From NCBI RefSeq assembly GCF_027980145.1, contig NZ_JAMZNK010000024.1:16296-80295 (forward strand): a stretch of DNA of 64,000 nt, written 5' to 3'. The position numbers were made by a program, and so were the translations under genes. The notes under the pieces were generated by a model that was given only the letters and a program-made list of their open reading frames with translations, was not told the DNA's origin and did not search any database. Positions 18,661-27,383 of the stretch are shown piece by piece. The stretch is from Flavobacterium azizsancarii. GTDB taxonomy: Bacteria; Bacteroidota; Bacteroidia; Flavobacteriales; Flavobacteriaceae. The number at the start of each line of letters is the position of its first letter. Positions within the stretch are counted from its first letter, which is position 1.

Positions 18661-18733
18661 CTCATCGATTCAGCGAATAGATATACTTAAAGATGCTTCT
18701 TCAACAGCTATTTATGGTTCCCGTGGTTACTGA
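18656..18733 (+). pseudogene. SusC/TonB receptor plug-domain fragment
   Basis: The frame overlapping the 3' end of the preceding gene ends with SIQRIDILKDASSTAIYGSRGY and a stop. This is the hallmark of SusC-family TonB-dependent receptor plug domains (I-x-VLKDASATAIYGSRGANG). Only about 25 codons remain, with no barrel or signal peptide, so it is a relic left by deletion or recombination at the end of the operon. Confidence 0.8.
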
Positions 18734-18791
18734 TACACTGACTCAGTCAAAAGGATTACTGCAATAAGGGTTTTAAAGGAATAAAATGATA

Positions 18792-18831
18792 ACAAAACAG
18801 GATCTCGTATTTATTTCCTGTTTTGTTTTTT
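18792..18831 (+). terminator. Intrinsic terminator of the egt-like operon
   Basis: Hairpin ACAAAACAGGA, loop of about 14 nt, TCCTGTTTTGT, then a T run. It follows the racemase-like gene and SusC relic and closes the plus-strand operon. Confidence 0.8.
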
Positions 18832-18944
18832 ATGCAGCAAAAGAAACAAAAAAGGAAAAACTGTTCAATAATTTACGGAGTAATTTATTCAGGGGAAAAA
18901 ACGCCAAAAGAACGTCGCCAAAGTTGTTTTAGTAGAACTGATTT

Positions 18945-19277
18945 TTACTTTTTTACGTAAATGAATCCTTTCTCACCTGATTGAAATTCGACTTCAATTC
19001 TTTTATAATCATCAACTTCATATTTATCAGCGTTTAGTATTTCAGTTTCTGATATTTTGAAAAGCATACCCTCAACTTTATCATTTAGGTTACCTGTAAA
19101 GTCAATTATTGGATGAAATTTTTGCCCGCTTTTTCGTAAAACTTCATGATCTGTTATTTCAACCATTTTTAGGGCATACCCTAATAAAGTCTCTTTTTTT
19201 CCAGTTAGCAGTCTGCCAAAAGTTTCCATTTGCACTTGCTCTTTTTGTAAAGTTCCGTAAGAAAATAAATTTAACAT
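18945..19277 (-). CDS. Gamma-glutamylcyclotransferase-like (AIG2 family) protein
   Basis: Small cytoplasmic protein, 110 residues, of the GGCT/AIG2-like superfamily. It opens with MLNLFSYGTLQ, the substrate-binding YGTL motif of this fold, followed by TLLGYALKMVE and KVEGMLFKISETEI, where a conserved acidic residue near 78 is the likely base. The family releases 5-oxoproline from gamma-glutamyl amines or peptides. It is convergent with the egt-like operon, and the link to a gamma-glutamyl thiol pathway is suggestive only. It is a single gene with no clear operon partner. Confidence 0.82.
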   Translation of the reverse strand: MLNLFSYGTLQKEQVQMETFGRLLTGKKETLLGYALKMVEITDHEVLRKSGQKFHPIIDFTGNLNDKVEGMLFKISETEILNADKYEVDDYKRIEVEFQSGEKGFIYVKK

Positions 19278-19423
19278 TGTTAACTTAGTTTTGTCGAGTC
19301 TGGACTTATATCATTCATGTAAAAATTTTACAAGTCACACTCTTATTTTAGTAGAATATTTTTTTTTGAAGCGTCCGGGACAAAATTATAGATATTTAGT
19401 AATTAACACAAGCTCAAAAACTT

Positions 19424-22400
19424 TTATCTTGATTTTAGTGTATCTAAAACTTTTGAATTTACAGGAGGTAACTTTAGGGTATCTCTTTCTCTGATTTGTC
19501 GCTCCGGCGCCTTCAGGTTATTGAGTTCACTCTCTTCTGAAAAAGTAGTGTCTTCTTTAAATTTACCTGTAGTAATTTTAAAATCGTCTGCGGTACCTGT
19601 AATTTTCATAGGAACATTAATAAGTCCCATTGGTGGCAGTCCTAATCGAAACCCGATATTTAATTTGCCATCCATAGTAACTTGCCCTTCAAGCTTACCT
19701 CTAAAAGTTGCCATTTTCATCGTTGTTGGCGTAATAGTCATCACATTATTTTTAATGGTAGAGTGAATGGCAATTTTATTAAATGAGGCTTTTTCTAAAT
19801 CCGCAGCATCCGCTTTTTTAGCTACATGATTTAAAAGTTTAAAGTTTTTAAATTTAATATCTTCCAGTGTTAACGTTCCTTCTCCGGCTATCGATTTAAA
19901 ATCAATATCCATATTTTGGTCAATACTTCCGGCAAGTTGGTAATCAACAGAAACCAAACCGTAGGCATCTTTAGCCATACTCACCATATCTGCAAAAATA
20001 GGTATCTCTGCATAGGCACGTTGAATATCAAAGTTACTGGCTTTAAAATGGGCATTGTATTTCGCTAGCAAGCGATGTTGCGCTTTATAATCTCCGGTCA
20101 TCTCTATCTGGGTACCCGCCATATCAAAAGTCGCCTGGCTTACCTGAACTTTGCGGTCGTTGATATCCAGTGTTCCTGTAAAATTATTGATTTTATAAGA
20201 ATCAAATTGAAGGAGATTCACTTTTGCCGTAATTTTTAAATCCGCTGTTCTGGGAATTCTAATGACGTAGTTTTTATTTTTAGTATTTACATTTTTAATG
20301 CCAGTGTTTATAGCAGTAGAATCTGTTTTTTGTGCTGTTTCCTCTTCAGCTTTAGCGTCAGTATATTTGGCAATCATATCAAAAAACTCGTTGGCATTAA
20401 TGTGATTGCTGGAAAGGTCAATCTCTGCTTTAAGCTTTTCATTAGCGTCACGCAGGTATTTGCGATTAAACATATATCGGATAAAATTATGGATATAACC
20501 ATTTAATACAACATCAGATTTACCGTATGTAGCATTAAAATCCTCAAAACGCATCTTATCTTTAAAAAATTTAAATGTACCCTTAGAAATTTGAAACGTT
20601 TCCGGAAATAAGGCACTTTTAATTACTATGTTTTTAGCTTCGAGCTTTCCGCCATTTTTAATGTTGTCGTAATTTTTGGCATCTAAATCTTTTTTAGAGC
20701 CTTTAGCGATAAGATTAGTCTGGATGATTCCTGAAACATTGACGTCTTTAATGGGGAATATCTGAGTTAATTTACCAATGTCCAAAGTTCCCTGAGTTTT
20801 GATATTGTATACTAAATCATAAAGGTTAGTCAGTTCCCCTTCAATTTTAAAAGGTGATCCTGCCAGAACAAATTCGACGGGCTGCAATTTGACATTTAGA
20901 TCTTGTCCTGTACCTTTTTCGCTCGTAACAATTGCGTTTAAGTTTATATTTTGTATCGGAATATTTGGGAATTTAAGTGATTTTAAATAGCCGTTTTTAA
21001 TGTTTACGATCGTTTTAGAGGATGGGTATCTTTTTTCTTTACGGTTTAAAACCCCGTGCATACTTACTTTTAAATTTAAATCTCCCTTAACTTCTAAACT
21101 GTCTAAAGGATAAAATTGATGTACCTCGGCTAAATTAATTTTAGATTCTAATTCAGTATCAACAGTAAAAGGATATAATTTATGAAGAGAGAAATTTCCG
21201 CGAATAAAATTATCCAGAGCTTCTATATTCAGATTGGTTACTTTACCTGAAATGTTACGTAAAATACTGTCTTTAGCCGTTAAACTTAAATTAAGATTAA
21301 CATTTTTTATAGCATCTTTTCTCTTTAGATCTTTCAGATATCCATTTTTTAAGCTTGCATTAAACTCAAACTTAGGAATACTTTTAATTATAGTATCCAT
21401 TTTATTTAAACGCGGGCTAAATCCCAGATCGCGTAAAAAGATACCATCGGCTTTTAAATTAAGAGCAATGTCTCCGCGAATATCAAGTCGGTTTAGGTTT
21501 AGTGCTTCTTTAAATTTTGCTAAATCTAAATGGGCAGAAACTGCAGTTTTAATTTTTAACTTTTTAAAGCCTTCTGAATGGAAATTCAGGACTGTTTTTT
21601 TTCCATCCAGATTAAACGACAGGTTTTCCAGATCAAATTTTAATTTGTTAATATCTAAGTCTTTGACCAAAGCCCTGGCATTGATATTAATTTCTTTTAC
21701 AGGCTCTTTAATTTTTTTATAAGCAATGGTACCGCTATTAATTTGCAGATCTGCTAAAACCATTGGTTTCTCTGATTGGTCCTGCATGTACTTCCCACGT
21801 GCTATAATTTTGAAATCAATATTCCCTGTAATAGCCATCTGTTCTTTCCAATTGTCATAAGAAGGCGGTACAATCGATAGCATTTCCTCTATTGTAGAGT
21901 TTTTAGATTGCATGTGTAAATCAAAATCATATCCTCCTTTAATAAAAGCAAAATAACCGTTGAATGAGAAAGGAAAATTTTTGATCCGAATGTTATTGCG
22001 CTCGAACTTAAATTTAAGTTCTTTAGCATCTATATGCGTAATAATTTCCGCATTTATGGGTTTATTGTGTACATAATGAACCCCGTCTGCACTAAAATCA
22101 AACAATTTTATTTTGATATGAGAGTTAAGATCAAAAATATCAGCGCTTAAATCTCCTTCTCCTTTATAATTAAGATCTTGAATTTTAAAATCTAAAGGAG
22201 TGCTTTTATCGTTATAGGATATGTTTGTTTTGTTGACAATGATACGTTTAATTTTAAATTCGGTCGTAGTAGTATCTTTTGAAGCTCCTGAGGGTTTTAC
22301 AATATTAAAATTTGCATTCCCGCTCGAATCTATTTCAAAGTTTAAATTTGCTGAGTCTAAATAAATAGCATCTAAAATAATTTTACCTTTTAGTAAACTA

Positions 22401-22702
22401 TAAAAATTAACTCCAACTGCTGCTGTTTTAGCCTTTACCACATTTGATGATGCAAATTGAACTTTTTTGTTATCGATACTAATATTTTTAGCATAAACAA
22501 TTAATGCAGGAAAGTGTTTAAAAACCGAAAGTCCAACTTCATCAAAAGAGATCTTTGCATCCAATTTTTCGTTTGCAATACTTTCTATTTTAGCTGTTAT
22601 TTCATCTTTAAAAAAATACGGAACAACGGTTAGGATTATCAATAAAAGCAGCAGTAGTGATCCTGTAAAAATTGAAGTAATTTTTAAAATCTTTTTAATC
22701 AT
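19424..22702 (-). CDS. AsmA-like envelope protein
   Basis: Large inner-membrane-anchored periplasmic protein, 1,092 residues, of the AsmA family, relatives of which form hydrophobic-groove bridges carrying phospholipid towards the outer membrane. One N-terminal membrane helix (IFTGSLLLLLLIILTVVPYF, residues 12-31) is followed by the AsmA N-terminal domain (LDAKISFDEVGLSVFKHFPA) and long beta-strand repeats such as LNLKADGIFLRDLGF. The AsmA C-terminal region near 900-1030 contains GEGTLTLEDIKFKNFKLLN and MTPTTMKMATFRGKLEGQV-like segments. The tail past 1040 is charged and probably disordered. It stands alone; the family in Bacteroidetes is common and unassigned in detail. Confidence 0.82.
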   Translation of the reverse strand: MIKKILKITSIFTGSLLLLLLIILTVVPYFFKDEITAKIESIANEKLDAKISFDEVGLSVFKHFPALIVYAKNISIDNKKVQFASSNVVKAKTAAVGVNFYSLLKGKIILDAIYLDSANLNFEIDSSGNANFNIVKPSGASKDTTTTEFKIKRIIVNKTNISYNDKSTPLDFKIQDLNYKGEGDLSADIFDLNSHIKIKLFDFSADGVHYVHNKPINAEIITHIDAKELKFKFERNNIRIKNFPFSFNGYFAFIKGGYDFDLHMQSKNSTIEEMLSIVPPSYDNWKEQMAITGNIDFKIIARGKYMQDQSEKPMVLADLQINSGTIAYKKIKEPVKEININARALVKDLDINKLKFDLENLSFNLDGKKTVLNFHSEGFKKLKIKTAVSAHLDLAKFKEALNLNRLDIRGDIALNLKADGIFLRDLGFSPRLNKMDTIIKSIPKFEFNASLKNGYLKDLKRKDAIKNVNLNLSLTAKDSILRNISGKVTNLNIEALDNFIRGNFSLHKLYPFTVDTELESKINLAEVHQFYPLDSLEVKGDLNLKVSMHGVLNRKEKRYPSSKTIVNIKNGYLKSLKFPNIPIQNINLNAIVTSEKGTGQDLNVKLQPVEFVLAGSPFKIEGELTNLYDLVYNIKTQGTLDIGKLTQIFPIKDVNVSGIIQTNLIAKGSKKDLDAKNYDNIKNGGKLEAKNIVIKSALFPETFQISKGTFKFFKDKMRFEDFNATYGKSDVVLNGYIHNFIRYMFNRKYLRDANEKLKAEIDLSSNHINANEFFDMIAKYTDAKAEEETAQKTDSTAINTGIKNVNTKNKNYVIRIPRTADLKITAKVNLLQFDSYKINNFTGTLDINDRKVQVSQATFDMAGTQIEMTGDYKAQHRLLAKYNAHFKASNFDIQRAYAEIPIFADMVSMAKDAYGLVSVDYQLAGSIDQNMDIDFKSIAGEGTLTLEDIKFKNFKLLNHVAKKADAADLEKASFNKIAIHSTIKNNVMTITPTTMKMATFRGKLEGQVTMDGKLNIGFRLGLPPMGLINVPMKITGTADDFKITTGKFKEDTTFSEESELNNLKAPERQIRERDTLKLPPVNSKVLDTLKSR

Positions 22703-23721
22703 TTATTAACTTATTTATGGGTGACCAAAAATATAAACGGGATGGATAAAGCATATTTTTAGGGAGCAAAATTAACTAATCAAAATTAACCATTAAAATT
22801 TTAATTTGTTTTTAAATCAAATTACTCAATTGGAATTTTCAGTACAAGATAAAAGGTTGTCAGTTAATTGATTAAAAATAGTTGCCAGTGGCGAATGTTA
22901 CTTATTAGAGGATATAGTCACAGTTTTCATTGCAAGAAAAATAGCTGGAGCAAACTTTTTCATGAAAATAAATATCCCTAGATGTTTACAAAATGCATTT
23001 GTAGGAACACACGTCCCTTGAGAATAACAACTAACCCAAAAATAGTTATAACGATTGTAATTTAACATTGGAAAAAGAAAATCGAATACCGGTTTTTCTC
23101 CAGTATTAGATTTTTAAAACTTCAGGGTATCTGTGATTTATTTGATCATATAATAAGAATCCCGTTTTTGATCAAATCCCTATATAGAACCTTGATATTG
23201 TAAAGAATCATATAAGTACATGGTAATAATGTATTTAATAATAAATTCTATTGATTTACTACTCTAATTATATTTCTTCCACTTGTAATACCTCAAATGT
23301 ATTTAGTGCACTTAAAAAATGGAAATTTAATTTCTGCACGTAGTTAATAATATTGAACTTTTATAATTCTAAGTTCATTTATAAATGGAATATTTTTTTT
23401 TTATACTGTTTAAGTAATAATTATTTGTAAATAGTATGCGGTTTTTATGTTCCGTTGAGATACCTTGGCGGGACAAATTTCAACAAATTTTATGGAGGAT
23501 TAGAAGAGATTGGCTTGTTATATGTAGGGTCTGTCTTTTATTGGCTTTATGAATATGGTTTGGATGTCCTATTGGGGATTGAAGGAAAATGTAGAGTCAA
23601 ATATACATATCGTTAACCTCTTTTTATTAAAACCGACTTAGCTTTTTGTGCAAAATTGGAGGTATCTCCAATTTTCGTTGACCAAAAAGAATAATTTTTG
23701 ATTGATTCAATTTTAGAATAA
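22703..23721. other. 1-kb AT-rich intergenic region with one relic
   Basis: No supported gene. The first 100 bases would hold the promoter of the AsmA-like gene. The only recognisable content is the short relic at 23528-23583. The rest shows no hairpin followed by T, no repeat array and no RNA gene that I can identify. Confidence 0.45.
23528..23583 (+). repeat. Relic sequence shared with 29206-29260
   Basis: CTGTCTTTTATTGG... and TGGTTTGGATGTCC.ATTGGGGATTGA match 29206-29260 over about 55 bases with a few differences. Both encode a similar peptide (YGLDVLLGIEG here, FGLDVPLGIDV there). It appears to be the end of a lost gene or a dispersed repeat; family unknown. Confidence 0.6.
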
Positions 23722-24513
23722 TCAGATAGTTTTTAAAACACCTCCATCTGCTCGTAACGATGCCCCATTTGTTGCTATAGAAAGCGGACTTGAAAGATAA
23801 ACTGCCAGCGAGGCAATTTCAGATGGATCAATAAAACGCTGTAATAAAGAATGCGGATTGGTCTGTTGTATGATGGCATTTTTCATTTGTTCAATCTCTA
23901 TATTCTGTACAGAAGCGATATGTTCAATTGTTGAAGCAACACCGTCAGAATAAGTTGGTCCGCCTAAAATCGTATTCACTGTAACTTCCGTACCTCTAGT
24001 TAGTTTAGATAAACCATTACTTACTGCTGTCATTGCAGCTTTTGTCATTCCGTAATGAATCATATTTTCTGGAATATTCGCACCCGATTCGCTGCTGATA
24101 AAAACAATTCTTCCTGATTTTTTCTCCAGCATTTGAGGTAAAAGTTTTTTAGAAAGCCTGATACTGCTCATTACATTAATGTCAAAAATTCTATACCAAT
24201 CTCCATCTTCCAGATTTTCAAAATCTTTTAATTCGAAAATGCCGACGTTATTAATCAAAATATCAATATTGTTTAATTTAGTTAATAAAGCAGTTACTTC
24301 TTCTTTTTTCTCAAAATCACAGACAATTCCCGAAACTAAGGCATCTGGAAATTCATTTTTTAATTTTTGTACTGCCAGATTTGTTTTTTCTTCATGCCTT
24401 CCATTAATGATAATTTCGGCTTTTTCATTTAATAATTGTTTGGCAATTGCAAAACCAATACCTTGTGTCGAACCGCTAATAAAAGCTCTTTTCCCTTCTA
24501 ATTTTAAATTCAT
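23722..24513 (-). CDS. SDR-family oxidoreductase under TetR control
   Basis: Classical SDR, 263 residues. Cofactor loop ISGSTQGIGFAIAKQL at residue 12, NNVGIF near 89, catalytic Ser in IVFISSESG near 140, Tyr and Lys in YGMTKAA near 154, and the C-terminal LRADGGVLKTI typical of the 3-oxoacyl-ACP reductase-like group. It lies 49 nt downstream of a TetR-type regulator on the same strand, with a near-palindrome in the gap that matches one upstream of the regulator. This indicates a small stress- or xenobiotic-responsive unit. Substrate unknown. Confidence 0.9.
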   Translation of the reverse strand: MNLKLEGKRAFISGSTQGIGFAIAKQLLNEKAEIIINGRHEEKTNLAVQKLKNEFPDALVSGIVCDFEKKEEVTALLTKLNNIDILINNVGIFELKDFENLEDGDWYRIFDINVMSSIRLSKKLLPQMLEKKSGRIVFISSESGANIPENMIHYGMTKAAMTAVSNGLSKLTRGTEVTVNTILGGPTYSDGVASTIEHIASVQNIEIEQMKNAIIQQTNPHSLLQRFIDPSEIASLAVYLSSPLSIATNGASLRADGGVLKTI

Positions 24514-24530
24514 TTTTATTATTTTAATTT

Positions 24531-24546
24531 TGTAATGATTGATACA
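24531..24546 (-). promoter_or_regulatory. Probable TetR operator upstream of the SDR gene
   Basis: TGTAATGATTGATACA, an imperfect inverted repeat, 18 nt before the SDR start. It differs at two positions from the operator at 25160-25175 ahead of the regulator gene. Two matched sites in one small unit support one regulator binding both. Confidence 0.65.
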
Positions 24547-24562
24547 TAAATAGTCAAAAAAA

Positions 24563-25144
24563 TTAGCTGATAACAGCTAATTGCATTTCGATTTGATTTT
24601 TTAAGACATTTTTGTCTGGATACATTCTTCTGAGCGTATTAAGTCCGCACCAAAATGTTATGAGATATCTGCCAAGTATTTCCGGATCAGTCTGGGTTTT
24701 TAAATTTCCTTTTAATTTTTCGTCTTTAATTGCCTGAGTAAACATTTGTTCGACCTCTTTTAAAATCTGAACCGCATCTGCTTCCAGATTATCATCAATA
24801 AAAGTCATTTCTACAACCGTATTGGCAATAATACAGCCTTTAAGATGCTCATTTTCTTCTGCGGAAGCGATACTTCTAAAAAAATCTTTAATTAATTCTA
24901 ATGGAAATTCGCTTTTGCTTAATTCCTTTTTAAAGGCGTCAAAAGCTAATAGTCGTTCTTCAATAGCTTTTTGAAAGACCTCTTTTTTGCCCCCTTTGAA
25001 AGTATTATAAAAACTTCCGGCACCGGCACCAGTTGCTTTTTGCAGATCACTCAATGAGGTAGCACTATATCCTTTCTGCCAAAAAACTTCCTGTGCTTTC
25101 TTTACAATATTAGCGTCTTGGTATATGGTAGGCCTTCCTCTCAT
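24563..25144 (-). CDS. TetR/AcrR-family regulator
   Basis: Dimeric repressor, 193 residues from ATG 25144. The frame extends upstream to a TTG at 25171, but ATG gives the standard MRGRPTIYQD start and leaves the operator outside the coding region. The N-terminal HTH comprises ANIVKKAQEVFWQKGYSATS and LSDLQKATGAGAGSFYNTFK, a good TetR recognition helix with the YNTF ending. The C-terminal ligand domain is all helical, resembling TetR_C 16-like members (LKGCIIANTVVEM contains the typical GC motif). It probably represses itself and the SDR gene downstream. Confidence 0.92.
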   Translation of the reverse strand: MRGRPTIYQDANIVKKAQEVFWQKGYSATSLSDLQKATGAGAGSFYNTFKGGKKEVFQKAIEERLLAFDAFKKELSKSEFPLELIKDFFRSIASAEENEHLKGCIIANTVVEMTFIDDNLEADAVQILKEVEQMFTQAIKDEKLKGNLKTQTDPEILGRYLITFWCGLNTLRRMYPDKNVLKNQIEMQLAVIS

Positions 25145-25159
25145 TTTTTTATTTATTTT

Positions 25160-25175
25160 TGTAATGATCAATACA
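25160..25175 (-). promoter_or_regulatory. Palindromic TetR operator before the regulator gene
   Basis: TGTAATGATCAATACA: arms TGTA and TACA around a TGATCA core with one mismatched pair. It lies 16 nt upstream of the chosen ATG of the TetR gene and has a close copy at 24531-24546. Confidence 0.7.
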
Positions 25176-25303
25176 AAATTAGAAATAAAAATACGTTTGC
25201 TCCAAATTTTAAAGCAATTTTATTTTGTTAATTAAAAGATTGCATGAATTGCAGGGAGTTAATTTCTCATTTCCAGCAATCGATGACATCGGTTTGTATA
25301 ACG

Positions 25304-25705
25304 CTACTGGATCTTAATAGAATTATATTGTTCGTCAGTAACAGGATCAAGCCAATCAACCATACCTTTTTCAGTATTGATACTTACAGCATAATGTATA
25401 AACCTTCCATTTGGTGTAGCGCCATGCCAGTGTTTGATACCAGGTAACACATTAATAACATCACCCACTTTTATTTGTTGAATGGAAAAACCTTCTTCTT
25501 GATAATAACCGATACCTTCTGTAACAATGAGTATCTGATTACTGGGATGTGTATGCCAGTTGTTTCTGCAATTTGGTTCAAATATCACTTCACCAATAGC
25601 ACAATTTGTGTCTTCGTCTGGGAGAAGTCTCATTTTTAGCCAGGCGATCCCGGTAAAATAATCTGTTGCAACAAGACCGAATCCTTCCGGTGCTTTAGTT
25701 TTTTG
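25304..25705 (-). pseudogene. Cupin-domain protein with a lost N-terminus
   Basis: Single-domain cupin related to carboxymuconolactone-decarboxylase-associated cupins. Metal-binding motif 1 is NNWHTHPSNQILIVTEG, motif 2 is VLPGIKHWHGATPNGRF, and the family tail DWLDPVTDEQYN is intact. Met at 25633 is internal: upstream codons read APEGFGLVATDYFTGIAWLK, which matches the family N-terminus, and the frame stays open to a TAA at 25721-25723 with no start codon. The start was apparently removed where the toxin-tip gene begins, near 25706. The remaining core could still fold if a start were supplied, so it is called truncated rather than fully decayed. Confidence 0.75.
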
Positions 25706-26369
25706 TTCTTTTGCTATTGATTATGCACAATCTGAAGGTTGGAAGTTTGGAAGTAACTGGAAATCAGCACAAGATTTAATTGGTAATCCTGGTAAACCAA
25801 GCGATGTGATTTCACAAGAAACAAGTGATTTCTTATCTTCAAGAACTACGGCCGCAAACTATCGTGAATTACTAACGCAAATAGGTGCAAGCCAAATAAA
25901 TTCGGCTAATAAAGCCATGGCGGGTTCAGCAAGTGGTAGAGTAACTCCTCAAGAACTAGATTCTCCATTCTTTGTTTTAGCTGGTTTTATACCAAAGGGT
26001 TTTGCAATGGGTAGTAGCGCTAGTAGTTTTTATACTGTTCAGGGCGTTGAAGATGTTGCTAGACTTTTGAATGGAGGAGTTCCTTTTCCAGTTGGTTATA
26101 CTAAATCATTTGTGGGTGAAGGTGTTTATTCTTTTGGAACCAAAGCAGATGCATTAAGATATAAGTCTATGTTAGAAGGATTTGGTTATACTGATTTACA
26201 AGTTTTAACATTTAAAGTTTCTAATTATGGAAAGTTAAAAGTTTTCGATATGAGAGGTATTGGTGACGATGCGGCAAATGCATGGTTAGAAACTCATGCA
26301 TATCCAAATAATCATACTTTTGACCATGTAATTAGACCATCAGGTAATTTTAATCAAATAAAATTTTAA
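25706..26369 (+). CDS. Rhs-type polymorphic toxin C-terminal tip, no N-terminus
   Basis: Open frame without a delivery domain. From 25706 it reads AIDYAQSEGWKFGSNWKS onward; a GTG at 25806 is the first possible internal start. The part after residue 60 contains FIPKGFAMGSSASSFYTVQG, GEGVYSFGTKADALRYKSML and FDHVIRPSGNFNQIKF at the C-terminus. G-x-G-V-Y-x-F followed by a short beta segment is reminiscent of the ADP-ribosyltransferase-like tips of polymorphic toxins, but I cannot name the family. A probable immunity gene starts 5 nt downstream. An Rhs core relic lies 2.6 kb away at 28336. This looks like a displaced tip cassette, normally acquired by recombination onto a complete Rhs gene. Confidence 0.6.
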
Positions 26370-26374
26370 TAATT

Positions 26375-26824
26375 ATGGGTGACTATGAATCATATTTTAG
26401 GTTATTTAAATCTTCATGGGGAATATTGATTGGCTTTAAAGGTGAGATTCTCGAAATGTCTGAGGAGTTTGAAATGAATGATTTAATCAAAATAAATGAT
26501 TTTTTGTATTTGCAACTGAATATATCTAATGAAAATAAATATATTCATAACAATAAAACAAAACTTGAAAATGGAATACAGTGGGTCTCTGAGATTTTTC
26601 CAAAACAAAAGAAGGTTTTAATTAAAATAAATGAGATTGATTTAAACTTTTGTAATTTCCAAATAGAAGGTTTATTTTTTGGCATAGCAAGTTGGATTTG
26701 TAATTACTATAAAGTGGAAATGCCAAATTATCATTCTACATTTGATAAAGACTCAAATAAATATCTTTTTTCATTTGATGAGAATGATGAAATTTCGAAA
26801 AAATTACTTTATCCGCTTTCGTAA
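26375..26824 (+). CDS. Probable immunity protein of the adjacent toxin tip
   Basis: Unrecognised 149-residue acidic protein without signal peptide or membrane segment. It starts 5 nt after the toxin-tip stop, the standard toxin-immunity layout, and ends before a terminator at 26906-26935. Composition (Glu/Asp/Asn/Lys rich, e.g. EILEMSEEFEMNDLIKINDF) and size suit immunity proteins, which neutralise the neighbouring toxin by direct binding in the cytoplasm. No immunity family is recognised; the role rests on position. Confidence 0.6.
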   Translation: MGDYESYFRLFKSSWGILIGFKGEILEMSEEFEMNDLIKINDFLYLQLNISNENKYIHNNKTKLENGIQWVSEIFPKQKKVLIKINEIDLNFCNFQIEGLFFGIASWICNYYKVEMPNYHSTFDKDSNKYLFSFDENDEISKKLLYPLS

Positions 26825-26905
26825 AAATTGTTATGACTATATGCAATTGTTGTCTATGCTGTTGGAATATATTCTGACTTCTGTCCACAATCTAAAGCAA
26901 ACAAA

Positions 26906-26935
26906 AAAAGCCACTTCTATTACGGAGTGGCTTTT
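26906..26935 (+). terminator. Intrinsic terminator after the toxin-immunity pair
   Basis: AAAAGCCACT, loop TCTATTACGG, AGTGGCTTTT: a 10-bp stem with flanking A and T runs, about 80 nt after the immunity gene. Confidence 0.85.
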
Positions 26936-27031
26936 GATTGTTTATAGAGTTGATACATTTTTAGCAGAAAAATTTAAGGTTTATTAAATTTTTTAGTTTA
27001 GAAATTGTCAAGGCAGTTATTGCACTGTGGT

Positions 27032-27298
27032 GAAGCAATTGGACTAGAAGCTGTACTCTCCAGAATGATGAAACGACTTAAACGTGAATTTCATTATGTG
27101 AAGGACTTCAAGTAGTTCAAGCAGTCTAGAATGTCGATTTGGATTACAGAATTAGGACTCAGGCATGCACAGTATCTGGGAGGTTATCGATATGTGACCA
27201 GTGTTCAGCGGTATGATTTTAAAAGCATTAATGACTTAAAAATTGAAACTCGAATACAATCACCCGATGGAACGCTTTGGGAATTAGAAGTAAAATAA
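27032..27298 (+). pseudogene. Tyrosine recombinase (integrase) C-terminal relic
   Basis: A single frame interrupted by a TAG at about 27113. After the stop it reads FKQSRMSIWITELGLRHAQY then LGGYRYVTSVQRYD, which resembles the last catalytic block of Bacteroidetes tyrosine recombinases (Arg after a short helix, AGHRYVSSTE-like strand, then Tyr nucleophile). The sequence after the Tyr (SPDGTLWELEVK) is not typical of an integrase. No N-terminal or core-binding domain is present. It marks past site-specific integration in this region and is near two tRNA-end-like relics. Confidence 0.6.
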
Positions 27299-27383
27299 CA
27301 GAGATGAAATTAAAAACGCTATAATTATCCTAATTAAGTGAGAATGATATTTACATTTGTAATTCAATTGTAAAAGATAAGAT

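Noticed and set aside
22703..23721. Hidden small gene or RNA in the 1-kb gap
   Set aside because: No frame with start, coding composition or homology, and no stable hairpin was found apart from the relic at 23528.
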